Origin: Alphaproteobacteria bacterium
GTDB taxonomy: Bacteria > Pseudomonadota > Alphaproteobacteria > UBA8366 > GCA-2717185
Assembly: GCA_012103325.1 (NCBI GenBank)
Contig: WLWY01000001.1
Coordinates: 558,001 to 622,000, forward strand
Direction of reading: 5' to 3'
Length of the DNA: 64,000 nt
Shown here: one piece after another, positions 45,956 to 54,477 of the stretch
Position numbering within the stretch: the first letter of the stretch is position 1
Layout of the letters: every line of letters begins with the position of its first letter
Made by a program: the position numbers and the translations under genes
The notes under the pieces: model-generated
The model's database searches: none
Seen by the model: only the letters and a program-made list of their open reading frames with translations
Told to the model about the DNA's origin: nothing

Positions 45956-46873
45956 GTGAAACCGGCACGACAGGTAGCTCATCATCTTGCGGCTTACGAC
46001 AAGATTTGTGTCTGGGGCGCCGGTGATCTTGGGCGCGCCGCTCTGGCCGATTGGTTTCGCGATGTAAATATTGCCTATGTCGTCGATTCGACCGACGCCA
46101 AGCAAGGCACGGAAATTCACGGCCATATTGTCTCATCGCCGGAAAGCCTAACCGACACCTCTCCAGACTGCATCGTCATCTGTAGCACGGCTTATCTTGC
46201 AATCTTGGAGCAAATCGACGGGTTGGGCCTCGGCTGCCCGCGCTTCTATATCTACCAGCTTTTGCTGCCGACGCAGGATAGCATGTCCGAACTTGATATG
46301 CTTTCGATCGACCTCGTTGCCAACCGTTTCACCTGGCGATCCTGCCTACCAATGAAGCGGCCGCAGGTCCTCGTAAATATCACGTACCGGCTGGCCCGAC
46401 ATTTCCGCGCCCGGAAATCGGCTTGGCCAATCTACTCCGCTTTCGCCTTCTTGCATTACCTGGCGTGTTGGAGCACATCGATCGAATTGCCCCTGGAGAC
46501 CGAGATCGGGCCGGGACTTATTTTCGTTCACCCGGGAACGATCGTGTTTTCTGCACGCGCCAGGCTCGGCGCCTTTGTCTCAATTTACCATTGCTGCACA
46601 GTCGGCACCACGACAAGTGGCCTCGACCCTGAAATCGGCGATTTCTGCACTATCTATACGGGCTCCCATGTCCTCGGTGGCTGTAAGCTTGGTAATCATA
46701 CGATGGTCGGCGCGATGTCGCTGGCGCTCGACGTGAAAACCGCGGGCTATTGCACTCTTATGGGCATTCCGGCTCAGGAAGGCCGACGCTACGCGTCCCA
46801 CCTAACTCCTATCCCCCAAGAGCATGGCTGTCTGACGTCAGCGCCCGTGGGACATATTGAGAGGGTTTCATAA
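45956..46873 (+). CDS. serine acetyltransferase-like sugar acyltransferase with N-terminal Rossmann domain
   Basis: This 305-residue protein has an N-terminal nucleotide-binding-like segment (KICVWGAGDLGRAALADWF, about residues 16-34) as in PglD-type enzymes. A C-terminal left-handed beta-helix of the CysE class follows (ETEIGPGLIFVHPGTIVFS; GDFCTIYTGSHVLGGCKLGN). It should O- or N-acetylate a sugar of the surface glycan. The start is a GTG with a poor ribosome binding site, so the exact start is uncertain. An IS remnant follows directly. Confidence 0.82.
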   Translation: MKPARQVAHHLAAYDKICVWGAGDLGRAALADWFRDVNIAYVVDSTDAKQGTEIHGHIVSSPESLTDTSPDCIVICSTAYLAILEQIDGLGLGCPRFYIYQLLLPTQDSMSELDMLSIDLVANRFTWRSCLPMKRPQVLVNITYRLARHFRARKSAWPIYSAFAFLHYLACWSTSIELPLETEIGPGLIFVHPGTIVFSARARLGAFVSIYHCCTVGTTTSGLDPEIGDFCTIYTGSHVLGGCKLGNHTMVGAMSLALDVKTAGYCTLMGIPAQEGRRYASHLTPIPQEHGCLTSAPVGHIERVS

Positions 46874-47078
46874 GGGGGATTTCTGGCTCATCGCAGTGAC
46901 CGAAGGGAACGAAGATGAGGTAGAAATCAATGAGCAAGAAAGGCCCGGCCGAGAAAGCGATCCGGGATATCCGTCGCAAGACGCACCGGCACTATTCGTC
47001 GGAAGAGAAAATACGTATCGTGCTTGAAAGTCTGCGCGGCGAGGAAAGCATTGCTACGCTGTGCCGTCGCGAGGGCAC
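46874..47078 (+). mobile_element. truncated IS3-family element (orfA remnant)
   Basis: The reading frame from 46930 opens SKKGPAEKAIRDIRRKTHRH, then YSSEEKIRIVLESLRGEESI and LCRREG. This is the N-terminal helix-turn-helix of an IS3-group OrfA transposase. The match ends near 47075, after which the frame carries unrelated residues to 47223. OrfB and the right end are missing. The sequence 46874-46929 (GGGGGATTTCTGGCTCATCG onward) is the probable left end. Confidence 0.75.
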
Positions 47079-47220
47079 CCAACCTATCTCGAAGATATTG
47101 CCCGTCGTTGGCAAAAGGATTCCCCAAAGGCGGCATTTGCGCCACGACAAGCGCGCCAAATGCAACCGTAAGTGTTCGCAGGAATTTTCGTGTCTCAAGC
47201 ATTTTGAGCACATGCAGCAT
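47079..47220 (-). pseudogene. 5' fragment of a gene cut by the IS remnant
   Basis: Read on the minus strand from ATG 47220, the frame gives about 47 residues with a signal-like start: MLHVLKMLETRKFLRTLTVA, then FGALVVAQMPPLGNPFANDG. It then crosses into the antisense of the IS OrfA. The rest of the gene is absent. It is probably the start of an exported or membrane protein truncated by an IS-mediated deletion. No strong ribosome binding site was seen, so this is tentative. Confidence 0.45.
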
Positions 47221-47358
47221 TGACTGACGAATTTTGCAATCCGCGATCATGGAATTTCAGCTTGAATATTCCGATTCTCGCAATTCGCAAACATCCGATC
47301 GAAGGCGCAACATGCCCGATGGCGGTACCGCCGCATTCAGCGGAAACAGCCAACCTGA

Positions 47359-48756
47359 TTACCTTCTCGCCAACTCCAAGCGTTGGCGTATCCAGGAAAT
47401 TGAAACACATAAAGCGGCGGCTGCGAGGATCATCCAGACAGGCTCAATCGGAAGGCGGTATTTGGGTGCGGCGATTGGGCCGTTAAGCGCAAGAAAGCCG
47501 GCAACCCAAGCCAGCAGGAACAGCGTCATAAGTGCATGTACCCGCGAGGCGACGACCGTGCCGAATATCAACGCCGCCAGGAAGATCGCGACACCCGCGG
47601 CGGATATCGACATAACGGTGACAAAGGCGGTGTTTTTCGGTTCGGTCAGGAAGGCATGGATTTTGTCGACGATATTTTCACCTGGGGTCTCGTAGAAACT
47701 TTCATGCTGCAGGGATCGCAAGATCGGCGCGTCCGCCGCGGCCGGGATGGTGAGGTTGAGCATCGCGCCGGCGCTCCATGCCTGAAATACCGGCAAGAGG
47801 CCCTTTTCCCATAGCATTTCCCATCCGAGTTGCTTGGCTGTTCTTTCTGCATCGGGGCTTGTATCCGGCTGGGCTAGACGGCGATTGAGTTCATTCCTGG
47901 CCGACGTCTGAGTCACGTTTACCGGTGTCCCTTCTGCGAAGTTCCGCACGAGAGGTACAACCCAGTAAAGTAAATGAACGCCACCCTGGTTGGTGATTGC
48001 GATGGTGCCGTTATCAGCAACGTTTCTTATTACCGCCGGGGATAAAACGACCGCGAATATGCAGGTGGCGGCGATGAGATGCGCTAAGCGCCTGGGCCAT
48101 AGAGTTTGTTTGTCCATGAGCCAGAAGAGCAACACAAGAAAACAGGGCGCCAACGGGACGATTGCCGATCGCGTTAAGCCTGCAAGGCCGAGTGCGGCCC
48201 CCAAACCGAGGGCTGTCCCCCAGCCTGGCTGGCGAATAAGCCGGAGGCCCGCGAAAAGCGCGACGCTGGCAAAGAATAGGAAAATGGAGTCGGCCAGATA
48301 AAGCAGGGCGATAGAAACCTGGGTGGCATTGGCTGCCGCGAGCATGCCGGCCCATAAGCCCCAGCCTCGCCGAATGGTGTCCGCAGCCGCCGCAATCACG
48401 ACGCAAGTCATCGCGTCCATTATACATTGTAGAACGATGTATCCCAGTGCGGGCGTTCCCTCCGGCAGGCCCGCAGTGATGCTCATGAGCCATGCGGCAA
48501 GCGGCATCAAGCCCTTGTCGTATGACTGGTCCGGATCGAAACCGAGAATTGCGGTCAAACCGGGACGCAGCAATGCGCGGTTTAGGAATTCTCCGGAATC
48601 CGGCGACATGAAAGCCTCGCCGCCGCCGAAGTGAAAGGCGCAGGCCAATGCGATGAGGCGAATCAGGAGGGCAAACGCGAAAACCAGCAAGAGCGCACGC
48701 GCCGTTAAGCGGCTGGCGTCACTTGGAGCATATTCGACGCGGGCTGTTCCCTCCAT
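47359..48756 (-). CDS. membrane GT-C type glycosyltransferase
   Basis: This 465-residue protein has about eleven membrane helices. An acidic first loop (FMSPDSGEFLNRALL) and a large C-terminal periplasmic segment follow the layout of ArnT/PMT (GT39/GT83) enzymes that move sugars from polyprenyl-phosphate donors. The ATG at 48756 (MEGTARVEYAP) is chosen; an in-frame TTG at 48822 would add 22 residues. It is divergent from the nonulosonate genes and may add or transfer the glycan across the membrane. Confidence 0.8.
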   Translation of the reverse strand: MEGTARVEYAPSDASRLTARALLLVFAFALLIRLIALACAFHFGGGEAFMSPDSGEFLNRALLRPGLTAILGFDPDQSYDKGLMPLAAWLMSITAGLPEGTPALGYIVLQCIMDAMTCVVIAAAADTIRRGWGLWAGMLAAANATQVSIALLYLADSIFLFFASVALFAGLRLIRQPGWGTALGLGAALGLAGLTRSAIVPLAPCFLVLLFWLMDKQTLWPRRLAHLIAATCIFAVVLSPAVIRNVADNGTIAITNQGGVHLLYWVVPLVRNFAEGTPVNVTQTSARNELNRRLAQPDTSPDAERTAKQLGWEMLWEKGLLPVFQAWSAGAMLNLTIPAAADAPILRSLQHESFYETPGENIVDKIHAFLTEPKNTAFVTVMSISAAGVAIFLAALIFGTVVASRVHALMTLFLLAWVAGFLALNGPIAAPKYRLPIEPVWMILAAAALCVSISWIRQRLELARR

Positions 48757-48973
48757 AAGATGGGTATTCTCGCTACTGGCCCATAATTTCAAGACTTCGC
48801 ATAGCTCTTCCAAGCTCTCCAATCAATATCCGGGCGTACAAATGGATTGACATGGATGGTGATATTGATTTATCTCCAATCTGCTGGCTGAAGCGTTTCA
48901 CCCGGCCTGCGGTAGCTTGCGTGAAATTTGAACGCGTTTTTTAGATCTCCCGATACTCGTTGAGGAGATGAGC

Positions 48974-49090
48974 ATGCCGCAATTCACTTCTTCTATTCTA
49001 ACTAATCTCACCCGACTTATCGCTGCCGCGCGCGCTTGTTCGCATTCGGCTCGTTGTGCTTCGCATAAACCAACGAATTGGCAATCATGA
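48974..49090 (+). CDS. possible short leader ORF coupled to the PseB-like gene
   Basis: A GAGGAG at 48962-48967 precedes an ATG at 48974 that opens 38 codons (MPQFTSSILTNLTRLIAAAR onward). They end in a TGA overlapping the next start (ATGA at 49087-49090). The PseB-like gene itself has no good ribosome binding site, so translation coupling from this short frame is plausible. It is not recognised as a protein family. Confidence 0.35.
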   Translation: MPQFTSSILTNLTRLIAAARACSHSARCASHKPTNWQS

Positions 49091-50106
49091 ACGACTCTCT
49101 CTACCACCCCCAGATCGATTTCAACGGAGCATCGGTTCTCATTACGGGGGGGACGGGATCTTTTGGCAAGGTTTTCGTACGGACGTTATTTGAACGCTAT
49201 ACGCCTGACCGAGTCGTTGTGCTGTCGCGTGACGAAATGAAACACGAGGAGATGCAGCGCCTGTATCCACGAGAGCAGTATCCCGCGATGCGCTTTTTTC
49301 TCGGCGACGTGCGGGATGCGGATCGGCTGACGATGGCGATGGCGGACATCGAGTACGTCGTTCACGCGGCGGCGCAAAAAATTGTTCCTTTGGCCGAATA
49401 TAATTCGTTCGAATGCGTTCACACGAACGTCTTGGGAATGGAGAATGTCGTCCGGGCCGCTTTGCGCAATGGCGTTAAGCGTGTCATCGCATTGTCTACC
49501 GACAAGGCGGCAAGTCCTGTCAATCTTTACGGCGCGACCAAACTCGCTTCGGATAAGATCTGCGTGGCTGCAAACCACCTGCGCGGAAAGTCAGGTCCGA
49601 TTTTCTCCGTTGTCCGCTACGGCAATGTGCTCAATTCCCGTGGCAGCGTTGTGCCGCTGTTCAGGCGCCTCTTGGAGGAGTCGCCAGAAAGTGACTTGCC
49701 GGTTACCGACGCGCAGATGACGCGGTTCTGGATTACCCTGCCGCAGGCGGTCGACTTTGTGTTGTCCTGCTTTGAAGTCATGCGCGGCGGCGAAGTCTTC
49801 GTTCCAAAGATTCCCAGTATGCGTCTGCTTGATCTGGTTGAAGCCATCGCACCAGGGAAAAGCTACAATATCGTGGGCATTCGGCCAGGCGAAAAACTGC
49901 ACGAAGCAATGATTACATTGGATGAAGCCCGTCACACGGTGGACTTTAGTGACCGGTATATTATCGAGCCAAATATTGCGTTGTATCAACGTCAGTCATT
50001 TCTCGATGACGGCGCCACTGCTGTGGAGCCTGACTTCAGTTACACGAGTAACGGAAACGATGTCTGGCTTTCTGTTGATGAACTGCGCGGCCTGATACAG
50101 GATTAG
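49087..50106 (+). CDS. PseB-like UDP-GlcNAc 4,6-dehydratase
   Basis: This 339-residue extended SDR of the PseB/CapD group has GGTGSFG at residues 21-27, GDVRDADRL near 74, and STDKAASPVNLYGATKLASD with the active Tyr and Lys. PseB removes water from UDP-GlcNAc with C5 inversion, the first step to pseudaminic acid; the related LegB keeps the configuration. AAAQKIVPLAEYNSFE is close to the PseB pattern AALKQVPAAEYNPFE. It opens the nonulosonate locus and is followed six bases later by the RmlD-like gene. Confidence 0.9.
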   Translation: MNDSLYHPQIDFNGASVLITGGTGSFGKVFVRTLFERYTPDRVVVLSRDEMKHEEMQRLYPREQYPAMRFFLGDVRDADRLTMAMADIEYVVHAAAQKIVPLAEYNSFECVHTNVLGMENVVRAALRNGVKRVIALSTDKAASPVNLYGATKLASDKICVAANHLRGKSGPIFSVVRYGNVLNSRGSVVPLFRRLLEESPESDLPVTDAQMTRFWITLPQAVDFVLSCFEVMRGGEVFVPKIPSMRLLDLVEAIAPGKSYNIVGIRPGEKLHEAMITLDEARHTVDFSDRYIIEPNIALYQRQSFLDDGATAVEPDFSYTSNGNDVWLSVDELRGLIQD

Positions 50107-50112
50107 GAAGCC

Positions 50113-51030
50113 GTGGCGGAGAAGGTGAAAACAGTGCTTCTGGTCGGTGCGACCGGATCGCTTGGTCGGGTTCTGGGGCCAATTATCGGAGCCGACTGGT
50201 CGATGGTAGCCGTGTCACGGACCTCGGCACATACTAGCGGCGTTGAGGCCGATATGGCCGACCCGGATTTGGCAAGGCGCGTACTGGATGCGCATGCGCC
50301 TGACATTATTGTCAACTTGGCAGCCCTAACCGATGTGGATGATTGCGAATCCGATGAATCATTCGCGCGGCACCTGAACGTCACGCTGTGTAAGAACCTG
50401 GCGGACTGGGCGCTGAAGCGTTCAGCCGCAACCCGTATCGTCCATATCTCGACCGACCAGGTCTACAGTGGCCCCGGTCCCCATATGGAAGAGCATCCGC
50501 AACCGATCAACGTCTATGCCCGGACCAAGCTCGCCGGCGAATGCGAAGTTCTTCGTGCACCGAGCAGCGTTGTGTTGCGGACGAATTTCTTCAATGCCGG
50601 TCCCGGCGTGACCCGAGGGTTGGCAGCATGGTTGCTCAATTCTCTAGCGGATGGCACGAAGATTCGATTGTTCGAAGATATCCTATTCAATCCCCTCTAT
50701 GCGCCGGATCTGGCGCGCATTGTTACCCGGTTCATGCAAAATGACGCAACGGGCGTCTTCAACGTTGGGGCCACTGACGGCTTGTCGAAGGCTGAATTCG
50801 CTCGACTGCTTGCGGACCGGTTTGGCCTCAGCTTGGCCAATGCGGTGCCCGCGATTTCGACCGATGAGAATCTTTCGGCACCACGGCCCAAGGATATGCG
50901 GATGGATACGGCCCGCCTGACGAAACTGATAGGCAAAACGATGCCGACAGTTGGGGACGGTGTGGATGCCCTGCGGCGGGATACTGTGGCCCTGAATTGG
51001 CAACCGTTGGCGTTGGCGAATGTTCGATAA
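50113..51030 (+). CDS. RmlD-like NAD(P)-dependent sugar reductase
   Basis: This 305-residue extended SDR is similar in layout to dTDP-4-dehydrorhamnose reductase: GATGSLG near residue 12, NLAALTDVDDCE near 72, ISTDQVYSGPGP near 113 and NVYARTKLAGE with Tyr/Lys. RmlD-like proteins reduce a 4-keto nucleotide sugar. In this locus the 4-keto product of the PseB-like enzyme is the obvious candidate, although the standard Pse and Leg pathways transaminate it instead. It begins six bases after the dehydratase and overlaps the deacetylase by 11. Confidence 0.87.
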   Translation: MAEKVKTVLLVGATGSLGRVLGPIIGADWSMVAVSRTSAHTSGVEADMADPDLARRVLDAHAPDIIVNLAALTDVDDCESDESFARHLNVTLCKNLADWALKRSAATRIVHISTDQVYSGPGPHMEEHPQPINVYARTKLAGECEVLRAPSSVVLRTNFFNAGPGVTRGLAAWLLNSLADGTKIRLFEDILFNPLYAPDLARIVTRFMQNDATGVFNVGATDGLSKAEFARLLADRFGLSLANAVPAISTDENLSAPRPKDMRMDTARLTKLIGKTMPTVGDGVDALRRDTVALNWQPLALANVR

Positions 51031-51727
51031 GAAAAGCCGTCTGCTCATATGTTCCGCGCATCCGGACGATGAGACAATCGGGATGGGTGGCACGATCGCG
51101 CGGGCGCGTATGGCGGGGGCCCAGGTCCGGATTGTGTTTTTTGGCGAAGGCGTCACAGCGCGCTATTTGCCGCCGCAGTTCGGTAGCGAGAAAGTTCAGG
51201 CCGAAATCGCCGAGCGTACGGCGAATGCTGTAAAGGCTTGCACGATATTGGGTGTCGATCCGGCGGAATTGGTATTCGAAGACCGGACCTGCTGCCGCTT
51301 CGATGATGCCGGGGCGCATATCGACCTGATCAAGGCGGTAGAAGTCCACCTGGACTCATTCCAGCCGACTCAGGTTTTTACCCACGCGGCGGCGGATACG
51401 AATATTGACCATCGGATAATGCATCAGGCGGTACTGACTGCGGTCCGCGCCATCCGATATCCCGAGATCGAACTGATTGCGCTGTTTGAGGTAATGTCCA
51501 GCACGGAAGCCAATCCTTTGGCACCGTTTGCACCCGACCTCTTTATTGATATCTCCGAAACCTTTTCGCGCAAGGTCGACGCGCTGCTGGCCTACGGGAA
51601 AGAAGCCGGCCGGCCGCCCCATCCGCGATCGCCAGAAGCCCTGGAAGGATTGGCGCGATATCGCGGCGCCCAGGCAGCGATGATTTATGCAGAGGCGTTT
51701 AAGACTGTTCGTCGGAGTGTCCGATGA
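51020..51727 (+). CDS. PIG-L/LmbE family deacetylase
   Basis: This 235-residue zinc deacetylase has the motif CSAHPDDETIGMGGT (residues 11-25), and its other ligand is in NIDHRIMHQA near 130. PIG-L enzymes remove N-acetyl groups from GlcNAc-type sugars. It overlaps the RmlD-like gene by 11 bases and the PseG-like gene by four. A deacetylase is not part of the textbook pseudaminic pathway, so it may expose an amine for another acyl group. Confidence 0.9.
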   Translation: MFDKKSRLLICSAHPDDETIGMGGTIARARMAGAQVRIVFFGEGVTARYLPPQFGSEKVQAEIAERTANAVKACTILGVDPAELVFEDRTCCRFDDAGAHIDLIKAVEVHLDSFQPTQVFTHAAADTNIDHRIMHQAVLTAVRAIRYPEIELIALFEVMSSTEANPLAPFAPDLFIDISETFSRKVDALLAYGKEAGRPPHPRSPEALEGLARYRGAQAAMIYAEAFKTVRRSVR

Positions 51728-52752
51728 TGTCGGCCGGGGGCGCTGTCGTGTTTCGCTGCGACGCAGGGGCGGAGGATGGCCTCGGGCACTTGCGGCGGTG
51801 CATGTCGCTTGCCGATGCATTGCGGAAGCGAACCCGAACGGCGCGCTTCATTGCCGCGAATGGCGAGGGACAACTAGGACCGCAGCTTCTGTCACAGGCT
51901 GAAATCCCATACCGAAATGCTGCCGGTCCGGTCGGTACGTCAGCCGATCTTGAAGATCTTATGGCGGCTGAGGATGTCGCGGCCAGTTCCGTGTTGGTAA
52001 TCGATAGCAAACGCGCCGATGGCGATTATTTTCATATGCTCCGAAAGAAGCATTGCCTGGCGGTGATCGACGACGATGCGGCACAGGCAATCAGCGCGGA
52101 TCTTGTGCTCAATGCCCGATTGGATGCTGCACCGGATCTCTATGGTGCGAAATCCTGTGTCGGAGCCTACGCCCTCGGGGGCCGGTTTAATCTTGTCCCC
52201 GAAAGCCTGTTTTCGCTGCCGGCCCCCGATCCGCAGGCACCGATTATGGTGACAATGGGCGGAGAGGATCCAGAGAACAGAACAAGCTGGATCGTTGAAA
52301 CCCTGACGGCAAGGCGGCCTGACGTGGCGTTGCGCGTGGTTATCGGTCCGGCGCATCCGCACCCGGAAAGTGCGCTTGCGGCAGTGTCCGCACATCCGAA
52401 TGCACAGGCCGTGGTTGCACCGGATGGACTGGCCTCGGAAATTCATGCCTGCCGAGCCGCCATTTCCGCTGGCGGGACGAGTTGTTACGAGTTGTGTGCT
52501 GCACGCCGTCCGTTTGCCGTGGTGTTGCTGGAAGAACACCAGCGCCTTTTGGCAGGTCCGTTTTTCGATGCGGGTGCCGCATATCTGGCCAATGAAGTGA
52601 CGGATTGGTCGCCGGATCGGTTGATTGATGCGGTTTCGCGGCTTGACGACCCGCAAGCCGTTGCCGCGATGGTGTCAGTGCAAGGTACCCTGCTGCGGGA
52701 AAGCGGTGTCGATGCGGCTATCGACGCCCTTCTGTCCTTGGAAAGAAGCTAG
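51724..52752 (+). CDS. PseG-like UDP-sugar hydrolase
   Basis: This 342-residue GT28-like protein has a PseG-style start, VVFRCDAGAEDGLGHLRRCM (residues 8-27), and a C-terminal UDP-binding region with AISAGGTSCYELCAARRP. PseG removes UDP from the 2,4-diacetamido altrose intermediate of pseudaminic acid. It is coupled to the PIG-L gene (ATGA) and followed 12 bases later by the Pse-associated methylase. The overall identity to true PseG cannot be measured here. Confidence 0.83.
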   Translation: MMSAGGAVVFRCDAGAEDGLGHLRRCMSLADALRKRTRTARFIAANGEGQLGPQLLSQAEIPYRNAAGPVGTSADLEDLMAAEDVAASSVLVIDSKRADGDYFHMLRKKHCLAVIDDDAAQAISADLVLNARLDAAPDLYGAKSCVGAYALGGRFNLVPESLFSLPAPDPQAPIMVTMGGEDPENRTSWIVETLTARRPDVALRVVIGPAHPHPESALAAVSAHPNAQAVVAPDGLASEIHACRAAISAGGTSCYELCAARRPFAVVLLEEHQRLLAGPFFDAGAAYLANEVTDWSPDRLIDAVSRLDDPQAVAAMVSVQGTLLRESGVDAAIDALLSLERS

Positions 52753-52764
52753 GAACCAATCTTG

Positions 52765-53412
52765 ATGAAGACACCCCAGATGCAGACGTGGTCGGGTGAG
52801 TTCGGCAAGACCTACACCGAGCGCAATCGTTTTGCGAGCTATGAGGAATACGACCGCTTGTATGTCGAGCGGTTTGGCATGCACCGCAGTGAAATGAGTG
52901 CCCTTCACCTAGACCAATTGCCCCGCGACAGCCGAATTCTGGAGGTTGGCTGCAATATTGGAAATCAGCTTTTCGGTTTGGGCCATGACGGATTCGAGTC
53001 GCTTTACGGGGTAGAACTGCAACACGACGCCGTCGTTGCCGTACACCAGGAACGGCCTGAACTGAATGTCATCCAGGGATCCGCTTTCGATATACCGTTC
53101 AAGGATGGATTCTTTGATCTGGTGTTCACCAACAATGTGCTGATTCACATCGCGCCCAATGATTTGCCGAATGTCATGGACGAAATGGTCCGGGTCAGTC
53201 GGGATTATATTTGGGGCAGCGAATATTTCGCGCCGGAAATCACCGAAGTTCCTTATCGCGGGCACAGCAGCCTTTTGTGGAAGGCCGATTATGGCCAGCT
53301 GTTCTTGGACCGCTTTCCGGAACTCGAACTCGTGAACTGGCGCGAACTCGAATACCAGGATGGCAGCGGGTTGGTGGACAAAATGTATCTTTTGCGAAAG
53401 CGCAAGAGCTAG
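52765..53412 (+). CDS. pseudaminic acid biosynthesis-associated methylase
   Basis: This 215-residue SAM methyltransferase has the hallmark opening QMQTWSGEFGKTYTERNRF, typical of the family named after pseudaminic acid clusters. Motif I is RILEVGCNIGNQLFGL near 56, and DLVFTNNVLIHIAP lies near 117. Its target in such clusters is not well defined. ATG 52765 is preferred over the TTG at 52762. It sits between the PseG-like and PseF-like genes. Confidence 0.9.
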   Translation: MKTPQMQTWSGEFGKTYTERNRFASYEEYDRLYVERFGMHRSEMSALHLDQLPRDSRILEVGCNIGNQLFGLGHDGFESLYGVELQHDAVVAVHQERPELNVIQGSAFDIPFKDGFFDLVFTNNVLIHIAPNDLPNVMDEMVRVSRDYIWGSEYFAPEITEVPYRGHSSLLWKADYGQLFLDRFPELELVNWRELEYQDGSGLVDKMYLLRKRKS

Positions 53413-53442
53413 CCGGCGCTTGCTGTCCGAGGATTGTCAGGA

Positions 53443-54135
53443 ATGATCGGCTATATCCCGGCGCGCGGCGGTTCCAAGCGGATCCCCGGGAAAAATATCA
53501 GGGAACTGGGTGGCAAGCCGATACTGGCTTATGCCATCGCAGCGCTTGCCGTGACCGATGGTGTGCGGGAGGTTTTCGTGTCCAGTGATGACGCGGAAAT
53601 CGGATCGATTGCCGAGCGTTATGGAGCGAAATGGCTGGGACCGCGCCCGGCCGAGCTTAGCGACGACAAGTCCGGGTTTATCGACTTGATGCATCACGAC
53701 GTGCCCCGGCATTGCGACGCGGCGGACGGTGCAGAGACAGTAATATTTGCGCTTGCTACGGCGGCGCTGTTGACGCCTGAACTACTGAACCGCGCCGTCG
53801 ATACGTGGCGTAGGTCGCAGGTGGATATCCTGATGAGCGTGCTGGAGATCGGCAAGTCATGTTATTGGGCGCTACTCCCGCGCGGGGATGGGATGCTCGA
53901 ACCGATGTTCCCCGAGATGGTTCGGGTTAATTCGCAGGATCTGCCCAAAGCCTATACGGATGCCGGTCAATTCTACATTTTTAAGCCGGATGTGATGCAG
54001 CGATTTTCATCGCACAAGGACGTCGACCGGCTGCTGCCATTCGAAATTCCGGCGGAGTCCGCCGTGGACATCGATACCGATCGGGACTGGGATCTGTTGG
54101 AGTTTCAATTCGCCCGTAACGCGGCGAAACGGTAA
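53443..54135 (+). CDS. CMP-nonulosonate cytidylyltransferase (PseF/NeuA-like)
   Basis: This 230-residue enzyme has the P-loop IPARGGSKRIPGKNIRELGG (residues 4-23), VFVSSDDAEIGSIAERYGA and a C-terminal VDIDTDRDWDLLE. It activates a nonulosonic acid with CTP to give CMP-sugar for transfer. The length and YTDAGQFYIF near 168 fit PseF. The ATG at 53443 with GAGG ten bases upstream is favoured over the TTG at 53434. After it the base composition drops and a broken gene follows. Confidence 0.9.
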   Translation: MIGYIPARGGSKRIPGKNIRELGGKPILAYAIAALAVTDGVREVFVSSDDAEIGSIAERYGAKWLGPRPAELSDDKSGFIDLMHHDVPRHCDAADGAETVIFALATAALLTPELLNRAVDTWRRSQVDILMSVLEIGKSCYWALLPRGDGMLEPMFPEMVRVNSQDLPKAYTDAGQFYIFKPDVMQRFSSHKDVDRLLPFEIPAESAVDIDTDRDWDLLEFQFARNAAKR

Positions 54136-54156
54136 CGGAAGCGTTCACGCCGTTTC

Positions 54157-54318
54157 ATGGAATTCGATTCGCTTCCGTTTATTTTCGTGTTCCTGCCCGT
54201 GGCGCTTATTGGCTTTGTTGCTGCCGCTCTTCGGGACGAACTCGATTTAATTTTTCCGCGAACTACAGCAATTGTCGCAACTGCACCAACATCAGATCAA
54301 TGCAAATATTGTTTTTAA
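54157..54318 (+). pseudogene. 5' remnant of an MBOAT (AlgI-like) O-acyltransferase
   Basis: An ATG at 54157 opens MEFDSLPFIFVFLPVALIGF, then VAAALR. This is the characteristic N-terminus of membrane-bound O-acyltransferases of the AlgI/WecH group, which acylate surface sugars. After about 26 residues the similarity ends, and the frame runs through unrelated sequence to a stop at 54316. A full protein would be about 450-500 residues, so this is a truncated leftover. The start is 22 bases after the PseF-like stop, in operon position. Confidence 0.65.
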
Positions 54319-54477
54319 ATATTCAGACGACGGGAAGCGATAGCACTTGGTTGAGTGCTGCTTCATATGGAAGTTCCAGCACGTTCGGCGTTTTATTGTG
54401 GCCAGACGTAGTAGTGCTTACTTCAATTCTATATGTGGTGCGATCCCGAGAGCAGGAAGAAAGCAAGGTGTTCTGAA

